64,000 nt of DNA from Actinomycetales bacterium (GCA_027484085.1 JAIXQF010000010.1:122970-186969), one strand, 5' to 3'. Counted from the stretch's first letter, positions 8,576 through 18,220 are shown. Notes: generated by a model from the letters alone, not told the origin. Translations and numbers: made by a program.

Positions 8576-9594
8576 TGCGCGTGGCCGTGATGGGTGCTGG
8601 TTCTTGGGGATCAGTTTTCTCGATGATTCTTGCTGATGCTGGTTGTGAAGTTTCGCTATGGGCACGCAATAACTCGATCGCGCAAGATATAAATTCCACT
8701 CACATTAATCACGCATACTTTCCAGAGTTAACTCTTCCCACCGACATCGTGGCAACTTCAAACCCTGACCTGGCACTAACTGGCGCAGACCTTGTCGTAC
8801 TGGCAATGCCGGCTCAAACCTTACGAGGAAATCTTTCAGCCTGGAGTTTGTCGATTCCGAAAGAATCCGTACTCATATCCCTGATCAAGGGCGTCGAGCT
8901 CGGCACTGCGGAACGCATGTCTGAAGTGATTGCAGGTGTGGCAAAAGTTGATTCCGAGCGCGTAGCCGTTGTCTCAGGTCCGAACCTGGCCAATGAAATT
9001 GCTGCTCGCGAACCTGCAGCAACCACGGTTGCCTGCGCTAACGAAGATTTTGCTATCCAGATTCAGGATGCCTGTACCACCGACTATTTCCGCCCGTATT
9101 ACACAACCGACGTTATTGGCGTGGAAATTGCCGGCGCAGTGAAGAACGTAATTGCGCTAGCAAACGGCATGGCAGTTGGACTTGGGTATGGCGAAAACTC
9201 CCAATCCGCACTTATGACTCGTGGCTTGGCTGAAATGGCTCGCCTCGGTGTGGCACTGGGTGCTAACCCACTAACTTTTGCTGGGTTAGCTGGCGTAGGC
9301 GATTTGATTGCGACCTGTCAGTCACCACTTTCGCGCAACCGAACCATTGGCGTGTATCTAGGTGAAGGCAAAACCATCGACCAAGCCCAAGCACTGACTA
9401 AAACCACATCAGAAGGCGTAAAGAGCTGCCAATCAATTTTGGATCTGGCTAATCGACATGGCGTTGAGATGCCGATCACGGAGCAAGTTGTGAACGTAAT
9501 TCATAAGGGAACAAGTGCCGAGAAAGTACTTAAAGCCTTCATGTCTCGACCAACTACCGCCGAAGAAGGTCAAGAACTAATGGAGCACATGTAG
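8575..9594 (+). CDS. gpsA: Glycerol-3-phosphate dehydrogenase [NAD(P)+]
   Basis: The 339-residue protein has the N-terminal Rossmann motif GAGSWG (7-12). The catalytic lysine lies in GAVKNVIALANGMAVGLGYGEN, and the C-terminal domain has the usual GLAGVGDLIATC motif. It reduces dihydroxyacetone phosphate to sn-glycerol-3-phosphate for phospholipids. It is coupled to plsC by a one-base overlap and ends 3 bp from the convergent PLP enzyme gene. The length is typical of the family. Confidence 0.97.
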   Translation: MRVAVMGAGSWGSVFSMILADAGCEVSLWARNNSIAQDINSTHINHAYFPELTLPTDIVATSNPDLALTGADLVVLAMPAQTLRGNLSAWSLSIPKESVLISLIKGVELGTAERMSEVIAGVAKVDSERVAVVSGPNLANEIAAREPAATTVACANEDFAIQIQDACTTDYFRPYYTTDVIGVEIAGAVKNVIALANGMAVGLGYGENSQSALMTRGLAEMARLGVALGANPLTFAGLAGVGDLIATCQSPLSRNRTIGVYLGEGKTIDQAQALTKTTSEGVKSCQSILDLANRHGVEMPITEQVVNVIHKGTSAEKVLKAFMSRPTTAEEGQELMEHM

Positions 9595-9597
9595 TTC

Positions 9598-10779
9598 TTA
9601 GTAGCCCATTTTGGGTTGCGTGTGAGTTTCAACTTCACCAGTGGCATTAAGTGCTTGATCAAGATCGGCCCAGATGTCCTCAGCATTTTCAATACCGACT
9701 GAAACACGAATTAGATTCTCAGGAACAGCGGAATTTTCTTTCGGCCATCTGCGTCTGCGCTCCATTAAAGTCTCGACTCCACCCAGCGATGTTGCGTAGG
9801 TGATTAGCTCAACCGATTGGCACACTCGCTCAGCGTCTTCGGCATCCCCATCAACTTCAAATGACAACATGAATCCTGGTCCATCAGATTGTCGCTTTGC
9901 AATGTCGGCATTTTTATGACCCCCGAGACCTGGGTAATGCACGACTCGAACTTTGCTGTGCCCGGCTAATCTTTCGGCAAGGAATTGAGCGTTGGATTCG
10001 GCGCGATCAATTCGAATTGCAAGAGTTCGGATTCCACGCAGAGCCAAGTATGCATCAAATGCACTAGGTACCGCGCCCAATAGAACCCGACGTCCAATGA
10101 TTTGCTCTGCAAGTTGGTCATCTGCGGTAACGAGTGCGCCCATCAATAGATCGGAGTGCCCAGCTAGTCCTTTAGTGGCGCTATGCATGACTAGGTGTGC
10201 ACCTTGCTCAAGTGGTCGTTGGCGCATTGGTGTCATGAATGTGTTATCGACCGCTAAGTATGCTCCGTAGTGACGAGCCACAGTTGCAGTTGCTTCAATG
10301 TCACAAATTTCCATCATCGGATTTGTAGGTGTTTCAATCCATACCCATGACGCTGGGTTTCCGTCACCTGCAATTGCAGATTGGACGGCAGCATCATCTG
10401 TCACATCGACTAAACGCAATTCAATTCGACCCAAGTCATGCAGCTCCTTTAATCGCACCGCAACCCCGGTGTAGGAATACTGACTTGCCACAACCGGACT
10501 TCCTTGTGGGAACAAATCGAAAACTGCATTTGCAGCAGCCATACCACTTGAGAAAACAGTGCAGTGACCGCCTTCAAGAGCGCCAATTGCTTGCTCTAAG
10601 GAATCAAGCGTGGCATTCCAATCCCGCATGTATCCATAAGGACCACCAGCGTGCATAGTGCTAGAGAGCACGATTGGGGGATTGACGGGTCCATCTGGTG
10701 TGATCGGCGGGCGACCAGCCTGAACTGCAGCGGTATCTAAGTTGCTAAATGAGTTGGCATGGTTTTTCGGCGCGTTCAT
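9598..10779 (-). CDS. Cystathionine gamma-synthase/gamma-lyase family PLP enzyme
   Basis: A 393-residue fold-type I PLP enzyme of the Cys/Met metabolism family. The Schiff-base lysine is in SATKGLAGHSD (K203), the PLP-contacting Asp is in VDNT (D178), and the SSGMAA motif at 77-82 binds the cofactor phosphate. Members act as cystathionine gamma-synthase, gamma-lyase, methionine gamma-lyase or O-acylhomoserine sulfhydrylase; the sequence alone does not decide which. It lies between gpsA (convergent) and ddl (divergent, 53 bp). No other sulfur amino acid gene is nearby. Confidence 0.85.
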   Translation of the reverse strand: MNAPKNHANSFSNLDTAAVQAGRPPITPDGPVNPPIVLSSTMHAGGPYGYMRDWNATLDSLEQAIGALEGGHCTVFSSGMAAANAVFDLFPQGSPVVASQYSYTGVAVRLKELHDLGRIELRLVDVTDDAAVQSAIAGDGNPASWVWIETPTNPMMEICDIEATATVARHYGAYLAVDNTFMTPMRQRPLEQGAHLVMHSATKGLAGHSDLLMGALVTADDQLAEQIIGRRVLLGAVPSAFDAYLALRGIRTLAIRIDRAESNAQFLAERLAGHSKVRVVHYPGLGGHKNADIAKRQSDGPGFMLSFEVDGDAEDAERVCQSVELITYATSLGGVETLMERRRRWPKENSAVPENLIRVSVGIENAEDIWADLDQALNATGEVETHTQPKMGY

Positions 10780-10832
10780 AAGGAAAACACTAGTGCCAAG
10801 GGATTTCTAAATGTTTCGGTAGCGTTAGACAG

Positions 10833-11927
10833 GTGAGTAAGAAAATCCGAGTAGCCGTAATCTTTGGCGGTCGCAGTAGCGAGCACTCGATTTCTTGCAT
10901 TTCCGCAGGTAGCGTTCTACGGGCTCTAGATCGAACCAAGTACGACGTCGTCCCAATTGGCATCACAAAGTCCGGCACTTGGGTTCTTGAATCCGATGAC
11001 GCCGATCGTTTAACGATTCAAAATGGGGTTTTCCCAGAAGTTGACTCAACTAATCCCACAGTTCTTTTCACCGCCGACCCGTCTGCCACGCAATTAGTCG
11101 TGCAATCTGGTGCCTCAGAAGTATTAGACCAAGTAGATGTCGCATTCCCAGTCCTGCATGGCCCATGGGGAGAAGATGGCACAATCCAAGGCCTGCTTGA
11201 ATTAGCCGGCATTCCTTATGTTGGATCAGGTGTATTCGCTTCGGCAGCAGCTATGGATAAGGCACACTTAAAAGCGATGATGAAATCTGCTGGACTTCCC
11301 ATCGGTTCATACGAAGTCATCAGCAATGCGCAGTGGGTTAACGATCAAGCTGGCTGCCTTGCACACATTCAGGCATTGGGATTACCAGTTTTCGTTAAGC
11401 CTTGCCGAGCAGGTTCCAGCGTTGGTATCAGCAAAGTTAAATCACACAATGAATTAACCGCAGCCATTGAAACCGCTCGGATGCATGATCCAAAAGTTAT
11501 TGTCGAAGCCAGCATCGAAAATGCGCGCGAGATTGAATGCGGTGTACTTGGGACTCCAACTGGACCAAAGGCAAGTGTCTGCGCAGAGATTATCGTTCGT
11601 GATGGCCATGAGTTCTATGACTTTGAGGCAAAGTATGTTGATGACTCAGTTGAGCTTTCCGTTCCAGCTGATTTAAATCCTGCCCTTCACGAAAGACTTC
11701 GTGATCTTGCGATCCAAGCATTCCTTGCCATGGATGGTGAGGGCTTAGCTCGGGTAGACATGTTTGTCACTGGCGAAGATGTTGTGATTAACGAGATCAA
11801 CACGATGCCAGGATTTACTCCGATTTCGATGTACCCAAGAATGTGGGCCGAAACTGGACTTGATTACCCAGCGCTAGTCGATGCCTTAGTTCAAGACGCG
11901 CTTCGTCGTGGTGTTGGTCTGCGCTAA
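10833..11927 (+). CDS. ddl: D-alanine--D-alanine ligase
   Basis: The 364-residue ATP-grasp enzyme begins MSKKIRVAVIFGGRSSEHSIS, the family's N-terminal signature, and carries HGPWGEDGTIQG, the glycine-rich VKPCRAGSSVGIS ATP-binding loop, and the metal-binding INEINTMPGFTPISMYP. It joins two D-alanines for peptidoglycan. The start is GTG 10833, fixed by the conserved N-terminus. The gene follows gpsA, as in many actinobacteria, though here with a PLP gene between them, and precedes thiL by 19 bp. Confidence 0.96.
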   Translation: MSKKIRVAVIFGGRSSEHSISCISAGSVLRALDRTKYDVVPIGITKSGTWVLESDDADRLTIQNGVFPEVDSTNPTVLFTADPSATQLVVQSGASEVLDQVDVAFPVLHGPWGEDGTIQGLLELAGIPYVGSGVFASAAAMDKAHLKAMMKSAGLPIGSYEVISNAQWVNDQAGCLAHIQALGLPVFVKPCRAGSSVGISKVKSHNELTAAIETARMHDPKVIVEASIENAREIECGVLGTPTGPKASVCAEIIVRDGHEFYDFEAKYVDDSVELSVPADLNPALHERLRDLAIQAFLAMDGEGLARVDMFVTGEDVVINEINTMPGFTPISMYPRMWAETGLDYPALVDALVQDALRRGVGLR

Positions 11928-11946
11928 TCGCGCTAACGTGTAACAC

Positions 11947-12915
11947 ATGACCGAACAGCGCCCCGGCGAACAAACAGTTGGTGAACTGGGCGAATTTGCC
12001 TTGATTGATGCCATTGCAGCTCGCTTGGCTAAATCATCAACCGAGACTGTTTCAGTTGGCATCGGCGATGATTCCGCAGTTGTGTCAGCAAAAGGTGGCA
12101 ACGTTGTCGCTTGCCTAGACATGTTGACCCAGGGCGTTCACTTTCGCCTTGATTGGTCCGAAGCAAAAGACATTGGTCGCAAAGCGGCAGCCCAGAATCT
12201 GGCAGACATTTTTGCCATGGGTGCAACACCAACGGCTTTGCTAGTTGGACTTGCCCTTCCTGCTGACACTCCGGTGTCTTGGGTAATGGGACTTGCTGAC
12301 GGTTTAAGTGAAGAGGCCGCATTGGTCGGTGTCACTGTTGTTGGGGGAGACATAGTTCGTGGTGACAGCATTGCAATCAGCGTGACCGCACTTGGCGAAC
12401 TTGGTGAGCGAACTGCAATCCTTCGCTCGGGTGCAAAGCCGGGAAATGTTTTAGCGCTTGCCGGACGACTTGGTTTTGCGCAAGCTGGATTTTTAATGCT
12501 TTCTCGTGGATTTAGATCACCACGAGTTTTAGTTGGAGCGCATCGAGTCCCAGAACCTCCTTATGAATTAGTGCGATTAGCAACGCACGCAACTTCGATG
12601 ATCGACATTAGTGATGGCTTAGTTGCAGACTTAGGTCACATCGCTAAAGCTTCAGGAGTTTCGATAAACATCAAGACTTCGGAATTTGAAATCCCTGAAC
12701 CACTAGCCGCAGCGGCATCTGCATTCAATGGCAATGCCCTGGAATGGATATTGACCGGTGGGGAAGACCATGCGTTTGCTGCAACCTTCAATAACGCACT
12801 TGATGTTCCATCAGGCTGGACCATCATTGGCTTGGTTGAATCAGGTGAATCAGTTGTAACGGTTGATGGTGAAACCTATTCCGGCAAAGGTTGGGATCAC
12901 TTTTCGAGCAACTAA
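11947..12915 (+). CDS. thiL: Thiamine-monophosphate kinase
   Basis: The 322-residue PurM-like protein has the N-terminal GELGEFALIDAI motif, the ATP/Mg2+-binding GIGDDSAVV (40-48), the DMLTQGVHF segment and the glycine-rich VGGDIVRG. It phosphorylates thiamine monophosphate to thiamine diphosphate, the active cofactor. It lies 19 bp after ddl, so co-transcription is likely. Its stop codon overlaps the base of a hairpin that terminates rpmB from the other strand. Confidence 0.95.
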   Translation: MTEQRPGEQTVGELGEFALIDAIAARLAKSSTETVSVGIGDDSAVVSAKGGNVVACLDMLTQGVHFRLDWSEAKDIGRKAAAQNLADIFAMGATPTALLVGLALPADTPVSWVMGLADGLSEEAALVGVTVVGGDIVRGDSIAISVTALGELGERTAILRSGAKPGNVLALAGRLGFAQAGFLMLSRGFRSPRVLVGAHRVPEPPYELVRLATHATSMIDISDGLVADLGHIAKASGVSINIKTSEFEIPEPLAAAASAFNGNALEWILTGGEDHAFAATFNNALDVPSGWTIIGLVESGESVVTVDGETYSGKGWDHFSSN

Positions 12916-12916
12916 A

Positions 12917-12945
12917 AATCCCCCCAGCTAAAAGCCGAGGGGATT
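12917..12945 (-). terminator. Terminator for rpmB, overlapping the thiL 3' end
   Basis: AATCCCC (12917-12923) pairs with GGGGATT (12939-12945), with partial pairing in the inner segment. On the minus strand the stem is followed by a short T run (GGGGATTTTTAG), so it mainly serves rpmB. It lies directly after the thiL stop and may also slow plus-strand transcription. Confidence 0.7.
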
Positions 12946-12962
12946 GGGGGTTTAGTGTGCGA

Positions 12963-13151
12963 TCAGACGCGGGAAACTTTTCCAGCCTTGATGCAAGATG
13001 TGCAAACATTTAGACGCTTTGGTGAGTTGTTAACAACTGCATGAACGGTCTGGATGTTTGGGTTAAAACGACGCTTGGTACGACGGTGTGAGTGAGAAAT
13101 GGCGTGGCCAAAGCCTGGGCCTTTGCCACAGACGTCACATACAGCAGCCAT
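12963..13151 (-). CDS. rpmB: 50S ribosomal protein L28
   Basis: The 62-residue protein starts [12 protein letters not shown] and has the L28 core [18 protein letters not shown]. Two CxxC pairs (CDVC near the start and CTSC near the end) mark the zinc-binding C+ form. It is monocistronic, divergent from the DAK2-recG operon by 149 bp and convergent with thiL. Start ATG 13151 has an AAGGAG-like site upstream on the minus strand (complement of CTCCTT at 13158-13163). Confidence 0.97.
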   Translation of the reverse strand: MAAVCDVCGKGPGFGHAISHSHRRTKRRFNPNIQTVHAVVNNSPKRLNVCTSCIKAGKVSRV

Positions 13152-13300
13152 TTTGACTCCTTGAAGATTGAAGGGTTGCTTGGTTAAGCCTTGCCAGACT
13201 ACCTGCGAATGCTCAGAATTTCCAATTCGGGTTCAATTATGCCCAATAACTGCGGGCTTGCGACCCGTCGATAAACCTTGGACACAGGTAACCTAGATCC

Positions 13301-14188
13301 GTGGCAAACCATGGAAATCCAGCGATTGACGCTGGTATGTTCCGCGAAATTGTGGTCGGTTTCCAAGAATTACTAGCCAAAAACGAACAATTACTTAATG
13401 ATTTGAACGTTTATCCAGTTCCGGATTCAGACACTGGCTCGAATTCTCTCCGAACTCTCACTGCTGGAATTGAACATAGTTCTGCCCAATCCTCAGATCT
13501 CGCCGAATCCTCGCAAGCGCTAGCAGCGGGCGCAGCCAAATCAGCCATGGGGAATTCGGGAGTCATTCTGGCTCAGTATCTGCAGGGTCTAGCTCAGGCC
13601 CTTGCGCAAACAGCAACTCCGAATCAATGCTCTCCGCAAGAGTGGCATCAGGCATTGCAGTTAGCAGCGGATGTTGCACGGCAAGCAGTTCTTACTCCTG
13701 CGGAAGGCACCATGCTTACGGTTGCTGATGCTGCAGCGAAGGTCGAGTCACACTCAGATTTCAAAACGTATTACGAGCAAATTCAAATTGCAGTTCGTGT
13801 AGCCGTGGTTGATACCCAAAATCTTTTGCCGGAGTTAGCGTCGGCAGAAGTTGTTGATGCTGGTGCGTTAGCGCTGTCATTTTTCCACGACAGCGTTGCA
13901 TTAATACTGGGTCTAAGTGTGGATCCCCTTGTTGTTAAGCCTCGAAACAGCACCTTAGTTGAATACTCCGGTCCTGCTTTTGAGTTGATGTTCTCTTTGA
14001 CGGGTCCAACTTCACTCAGGACAGAAATCGAATCCAAAATCAGCACGCTTGGAAACTCGATTGCGATTTCAGGAACCGAACCTAACTTCAACTTCCACAT
14101 TCATACTGACCAACCACAGTTAGTAATCGAAACGTGCGAAGCAATATCTGAAATGACAAACATTCGAATTTCTGAGCTGGGCCATTAA
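13301..14188 (+). CDS. DAK2-domain protein, short form (FakA/DhaL-like)
   Basis: The 295-residue product opens with a DAK2 (DhaL) nucleotide-binding domain: NVYPVPDSDTGSN (about 42-54) holds the aspartates that bind ATP-Mg, and AKSAMGNSGVILAQYLQG is the second family motif. A short following domain ends with NFHIHTDQP, typical of the middle part of FakA-type proteins. Full-length relatives next to recG in actinobacteria are mostly about 450-600 residues and carry a further C-terminal domain, missing here. Family roles are phosphoryl transfer to fatty acids or dihydroxyacetone; no substrate can be assigned. Start GTG 13301; an ATG 10 bases later is out of frame. It is 4 bp before recG. Confidence 0.8.
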   Translation: MANHGNPAIDAGMFREIVVGFQELLAKNEQLLNDLNVYPVPDSDTGSNSLRTLTAGIEHSSAQSSDLAESSQALAAGAAKSAMGNSGVILAQYLQGLAQALAQTATPNQCSPQEWHQALQLAADVARQAVLTPAEGTMLTVADAAAKVESHSDFKTYYEQIQIAVRVAVVDTQNLLPELASAEVVDAGALALSFFHDSVALILGLSVDPLVVKPRNSTLVEYSGPAFELMFSLTGPTSLRTEIESKISTLGNSIAISGTEPNFNFHIHTDQPQLVIETCEAISEMTNIRISELGH

Positions 14189-14192
14189 TTAG

Positions 14193-16358
14193 ATGGTCGA
14201 TTTAAGTACTCAAGTTGTCGAAGTTGTCGGAGCCAAGATGGCTGCGCTACTGGAGTCTGAATTTGAAATTGTTCTGGTTGAAGACTTGCTTCGGCACTAT
14301 CCCAGAAGATATGAACAGCGTGGCGCACTAACTGATCTTGCTAATTTGGAAATTGGCGATCACGTCACAGTGCAAGCACAAGTTAAGAGCTTCAAGAATC
14401 TGAAAAATGCCAAGGGCGGTACTCGCCAAGAAGTTGTAATTAGCGATGGGTCAGGATCCTTAACGTTGATGTTCTTTAATCAGCATTGGCGCGAGAAAGA
14501 TTTGGCAATTGGTAGGCAAGGTTTGTTTGCTGGGCAAATTTCCGTTTTCAATAACAAGCGCCAGTTAACTCATCCGGAATATGAACTGCTTGATGATGCA
14601 GCAAATGTAAATCCAGATGATTACGCGGAGGCTTTCTTGCCGGTTTATCCGGCTACAAAGAAACTTCAGACATGGACTATTGAGCGCTGCATCGATCTTG
14701 CGCTCACTGCACTTGGTGATGTCGAAGATCCGTTGCCAGTGGAAATCAGAAAGACTGAAGAGCTAATCGACTTAGGTGTGGCACTGCGCGCAATTCATAA
14801 ACCAACTTCACTGGAACAACTTGAAGCCAGCCGCTTGCGATTGAAGTGGGACGAGGCATTGGCATTACAAGTTGTCTTGGCAAAGCAGCGTCACGAAGAA
14901 GACTCTTGGCCGGCTATTGCAAGGTCTGAAAAACCAGATGGCTTGCTTGCTGCGTTCGATGCGAAACTTCCTTTCACTTTGACGCAAGGCCAAAGTGAAG
15001 TTGCCAAAACTATTTCGGCCGAGATGGCTGCTGGCCATCCAATGCATCGCTTGTTGCAGGGCGAAGTGGGTAGTGGAAAAACTGTGGTTGCAGTGCGAGC
15101 CATGCTTACCGTTGTTGATTCTGGTGGCCAAGCAGCGCTCCTTGCGCCAACGGAAGTTTTGGCTGCGCAGCATTACCGAGCAATCACAAACCTGCTGGGT
15201 CCGTTAGCAGAACGCGGCAGACTCGGAGCTCATGAAGAAGGAACCGGCGTGACCCTGCTGACTGGTTCGATGACTACCGCGGCTCGCAGGCAAGCATTGC
15301 TAGACATAACTTCTGGCCAAGCAGGAATCGTAATTGGCACCCACGCCTTACTTGAAGACCGCGTTGATTTCTTTGACCTTGGGTTAGTCGTTATCGATGA
15401 ACAGCATCGATTCGGTGTTGAGCAGCGAGCAACATTAGTTGCAAAAGCCGGAAGCGATCGTCGCCCACACGTTTTAGTTATGACTGCAACCCCAATTCCG
15501 CGCACCGTGGCAATGACTGCGTTTGGCGCTTTGGATATTTCAACTTTGAGCGAACTTCCTGCCGGACGTTCTCCAATAACTTCGCACGTTGTGTTGGCAT
15601 CCGAAAAACCAAGTCACCTGGCACGGGCCTGGGAACGCATTGTGGAAGAAGTTCGCGCAGGTCATCAGGCTTACGTCGTGGTTCCGCGGATTGCGAGCCA
15701 AGAAGATAAAGATTTAAAGCCAGGACAACGCCAAGCCATTGCGCTTGAAGATCTGGCTCCGCAGTTAACCGAAGGCCCGCTTTCCGAAGTGCGAGTTGGA
15801 ATCATGCACGGTCAAATGGCGGGTGTTGATAAAGACGATGTGATGCAAAGGTTTGCACGTGGTCCCGAACATGCCGACGGCATTGACGTTTTGATTTCAA
15901 CAACAGTGATTGAAGTCGGTGTTGACGTTCCAAATGCTACGACCATGGTGATCATGGATGCAGATCGATTTGGAATTAGCCAACTTCACCAACTTCGCGG
16001 TCGTGTGGGCCGAGGAAGTGCGCCAGGTCTTTGTCTGTTGGTTACGGAAGCTCCACCATTTAGCCCAGCACGTGAACGCCTGGCTGCGGTTGCTTCTACA
16101 AACGATGGTTTTGAATTGGCCGCACTTGACTTAGAACAGCGCCGTGAAGGCGATGTTCTTGGGCGTAATCAATCTGGCATGCGTTCAAGTTTGAAGTTAG
16201 TAAGTATCCTGCGTGATGAATCTATTTTGGAACAAGCAAGAATTGCAGCTGTGAATATCGTGAATCAGGATCCAGAACTTGAATCCAATCCCGCCCTGGC
16301 TAGAGCCGTTCAGTCACTGATTGATCAAGCTCGCGCCGAGTTTGTGAAGAAATCATGA
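14193..16358 (+). CDS. recG: ATP-dependent DNA helicase RecG
   Basis: The 721-residue protein has an N-terminal OB-fold wedge domain (about 50-130), Walker A GEVGSGKT (290-297), the DEQH-box in VIDEQHRFGVEQR, the TATPIPRT motif III, and the C-terminal helicase lobe with QLRGRVGRG. RecG remodels stalled forks and Holliday junctions. Its last codons overlap the rsmD start (ATGA), and rsmD-coaD follow, the usual recG-rsmD-coaD order. The length is typical. Confidence 0.97.
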   Translation: MVDLSTQVVEVVGAKMAALLESEFEIVLVEDLLRHYPRRYEQRGALTDLANLEIGDHVTVQAQVKSFKNLKNAKGGTRQEVVISDGSGSLTLMFFNQHWREKDLAIGRQGLFAGQISVFNNKRQLTHPEYELLDDAANVNPDDYAEAFLPVYPATKKLQTWTIERCIDLALTALGDVEDPLPVEIRKTEELIDLGVALRAIHKPTSLEQLEASRLRLKWDEALALQVVLAKQRHEEDSWPAIARSEKPDGLLAAFDAKLPFTLTQGQSEVAKTISAEMAAGHPMHRLLQGEVGSGKTVVAVRAMLTVVDSGGQAALLAPTEVLAAQHYRAITNLLGPLAERGRLGAHEEGTGVTLLTGSMTTAARRQALLDITSGQAGIVIGTHALLEDRVDFFDLGLVVIDEQHRFGVEQRATLVAKAGSDRRPHVLVMTATPIPRTVAMTAFGALDISTLSELPAGRSPITSHVVLASEKPSHLARAWERIVEEVRAGHQAYVVVPRIASQEDKDLKPGQRQAIALEDLAPQLTEGPLSEVRVGIMHGQMAGVDKDDVMQRFARGPEHADGIDVLISTTVIEVGVDVPNATTMVIMDADRFGISQLHQLRGRVGRGSAPGLCLLVTEAPPFSPARERLAAVASTNDGFELAALDLEQRREGDVLGRNQSGMRSSLKLVSILRDESILEQARIAAVNIVNQDPELESNPALARAVQSLIDQARAEFVKKS

Positions 16359-16936
16359 CTCGAATTATTGGGGGCGATTTTCGCGGTCGCTCTATCAAGG
16401 TTCCGGATGCCGAAACCCGACCAACTTCGAGTCGAGTTCGAGAAGCAATTTTTTCTTCCGTCGAACACGCAGTCAGCGGTCTTGATGATTTACGAGTTTT
16501 GGATTTGTTTTCAGGTTCAGGTGCATTTGGAATTGAATCGATTTCTCGTGGCGCAACCGAAGCGGTCCTGATTGAAAAAGATTTGCGAGCTGCTGACACT
16601 TTGCACACCAATGTTGCAAACTTTGGAATCAAGAATGCGCGCGTAGTTATCGCGGATGCATTTTCAGAAGTGGCTCAAAAATCTGGTCGCGGAACATTTG
16701 ATGTGGTATTCATTGATCCGCCCTATGTATTCGAAGACCAAGATGTGAACTTATTGATTTCCAACTTGGTAGCTAACGATTGGCTCAATGACAACGCACT
16801 AATCGTGGTTGAGCGGGGTTCCCGATCCCAGGTCCAGTGGCCTGAATCTGTTGAAGAACTTCGCAAGAAGGTTTATGGAGACACCAGTATTTGGTACGGT
16901 CAGTATCTAACAAATGAAGATCCTGAAGATGATTGA
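16355..16936 (+). CDS. rsmD: 16S rRNA (guanine-966-N2)-methyltransferase
   Basis: The 193-residue SAM-dependent enzyme starts MTRIIGGDFRGR, the RsmD signature. The SAM-binding motif DLFSGSGAFGIE is at 50-61 and the catalytic DPPY at 121-124. It methylates G966 of 16S rRNA. It overlaps recG by 4 bp (ATGA) and is followed 26 bp later by coaD. Confidence 0.95.
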   Translation: MTRIIGGDFRGRSIKVPDAETRPTSSRVREAIFSSVEHAVSGLDDLRVLDLFSGSGAFGIESISRGATEAVLIEKDLRAADTLHTNVANFGIKNARVVIADAFSEVAQKSGRGTFDVVFIDPPYVFEDQDVNLLISNLVANDWLNDNALIVVERGSRSQVQWPESVEELRKKVYGDTSIWYGQYLTNEDPEDD

Positions 16937-16962
16937 ACTGATTATTTTGAGAGGCAAGCAGG

Positions 16963-17463
16963 GTGAATCCGATGTCCAATAACGGGATTAGAAAAGCCGT
17001 TTGTCCAGGATCCTTTGACCCAGTAACTTTCGGACACCTTGACGTGTTCGCCCGTGCTGCTGAGCAGTATGACCATGTAACTGTTGCAGTGCTACAAAAC
17101 AGCACTAAGGCCGGACTTTTCACCATGGAACAGCGCATCGAAATGATCACGGAATGCGTAAAGCCTTACCCAAATATCGTGGTCGACACCTTCAAGGGAT
17201 TGCTGGTTGATTACTGCAAAGTCAATGGAATCAGTGCGATTTTCAAGGGACTTCGTGCGGTTTCTGACTTTGACTACGAACTCCAGATGGCCCAAATGAA
17301 CTCCAGACTCGGCGTAGATACCTTGTTTGTGGCAACTAATCCGGAGTACAGCTTCCTTTCTTCCAGCATTGTTAAGGAAATCGCCAAATTCGGTGGGGAT
17401 GTGGCTGGCTTGGTCCCAGACAACGTTCACTCGGCCTTAAAGGCAAAGACCGCTGAGATTTAA
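16963..17463 (+). CDS. coaD: Phosphopantetheine adenylyltransferase
   Basis: The 166-residue nucleotidyltransferase has CPGSFDPVTFGHLD with the TxGH motif (22-25) and the C-terminal SFLSSSIVKEIAKFGGDV. It makes dephospho-CoA from 4'-phosphopantetheine and ATP. The start is uncertain: GTG 16963 is the longest option, but ATG 16972 lies 7 bases after an AGGGTG that could be its ribosome binding site; the protein would lose only three residues. It ends the recG-rsmD-coaD unit. Confidence 0.95.
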   Translation: MNPMSNNGIRKAVCPGSFDPVTFGHLDVFARAAEQYDHVTVAVLQNSTKAGLFTMEQRIEMITECVKPYPNIVVDTFKGLLVDYCKVNGISAIFKGLRAVSDFDYELQMAQMNSRLGVDTLFVATNPEYSFLSSSIVKEIAKFGGDVAGLVPDNVHSALKAKTAEI

Positions 17464-17573
17464 AGGAAAGGCTGGGTCCGCCTTCAAGGCTTGTCCACGA
17501 AGTCTGAAAGCCCAATTGCGCGCAAATTCCTGATTTCACGCAGGTTTAGCTAGCGCTGGCCCAATCGCTCGAT

Positions 17574-17603
17574 TTGGGAGAGCCAGTAAAAACGCGCTAA
17601 TCT
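17574..17603 (+). promoter_or_regulatory. Candidate promoter for the DUF177-rpmF-rnc-mutM operon
   Basis: TTGGGA (17574-17579) and TAATCT (17598-17603) are 18 bp apart and fit sigma-70-type -35 and -10 boxes. They lie in the 193-bp gap after coaD, about 54 bp before the DUF177 start. No other gene or RNA was recognised in this gap. The call rests on consensus resemblance only. Confidence 0.35.
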
Positions 17604-17656
17604 AGCCATTGGTCTTTCACGAGGCCGAATGAGCCTTACTTCCAGCGAGGAATACT

Positions 17657-18220
17657 GTGTCTGCCCTCGATCCAAGCTCGCCGCTAGTTCTTGATACTCG
17701 AGAACTTGGTCGTCGCGCTGGATCGATGAAGAAACTAGATTTCTCGGTGGCGGCACCGGCTGATCTCGGCGTCGGATTGATTGCAGTCCCACCAGGATCT
17801 GAAATTGAGTTTGATCTCAGACTCGAATCAGTAATTGATGGGGTTCTCGTCACCGGAAGTGCTTTGCTAACGGTCGCGGGTGAATGTTCAAGATGCTTGG
17901 AGCCGTTGTCTTTCGATACGGAAGTCGATCTCCAAGAACTTTTTGAATATCCCGCTACTGATTCACGAGGTCGCCAGATTGAAAATGGCAACGATGATGA
18001 TGAACAACCGAAGCTAGATGATGATCTACTTGATCTAGAGCCGGTTATTCGCGATGCAGTATTGCTGGCTATGCCGCTAGCACCACTGTGCCAACCTGAA
18101 TGTGCAGGATTGTGCATCACTTGCGGTGAAAACCTCAATGATGTTTCGGATCACGCACACGAAGAAATTGATCCGCGATGGGCAAACCTTGCGAATCTCA
18201 AAGATTTAACTAACGAATAA
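17657..18220 (+). CDS. DUF177 (YceD) family protein
   Basis: The 187-residue protein has the DUF177 core: CSRCLEP (C77, C80) and, near the C-terminus, a second cysteine group CQPECAGLCITCGENLN (C145, C149, C153, C156), likely to bind zinc. Between them lies an acidic stretch (about 112-127). In bacteria this family is encoded directly before rpmF, as here, and has been linked to 23S rRNA accumulation and ribosome assembly; the molecular role is not settled. Start GTG 17657 follows GAGGAA at 17646-17651. Confidence 0.88.
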   Translation: MSALDPSSPLVLDTRELGRRAGSMKKLDFSVAAPADLGVGLIAVPPGSEIEFDLRLESVIDGVLVTGSALLTVAGECSRCLEPLSFDTEVDLQELFEYPATDSRGRQIENGNDDDEQPKLDDDLLDLEPVIRDAVLLAMPLAPLCQPECAGLCITCGENLNDVSDHAHEEIDPRWANLANLKDLTNE

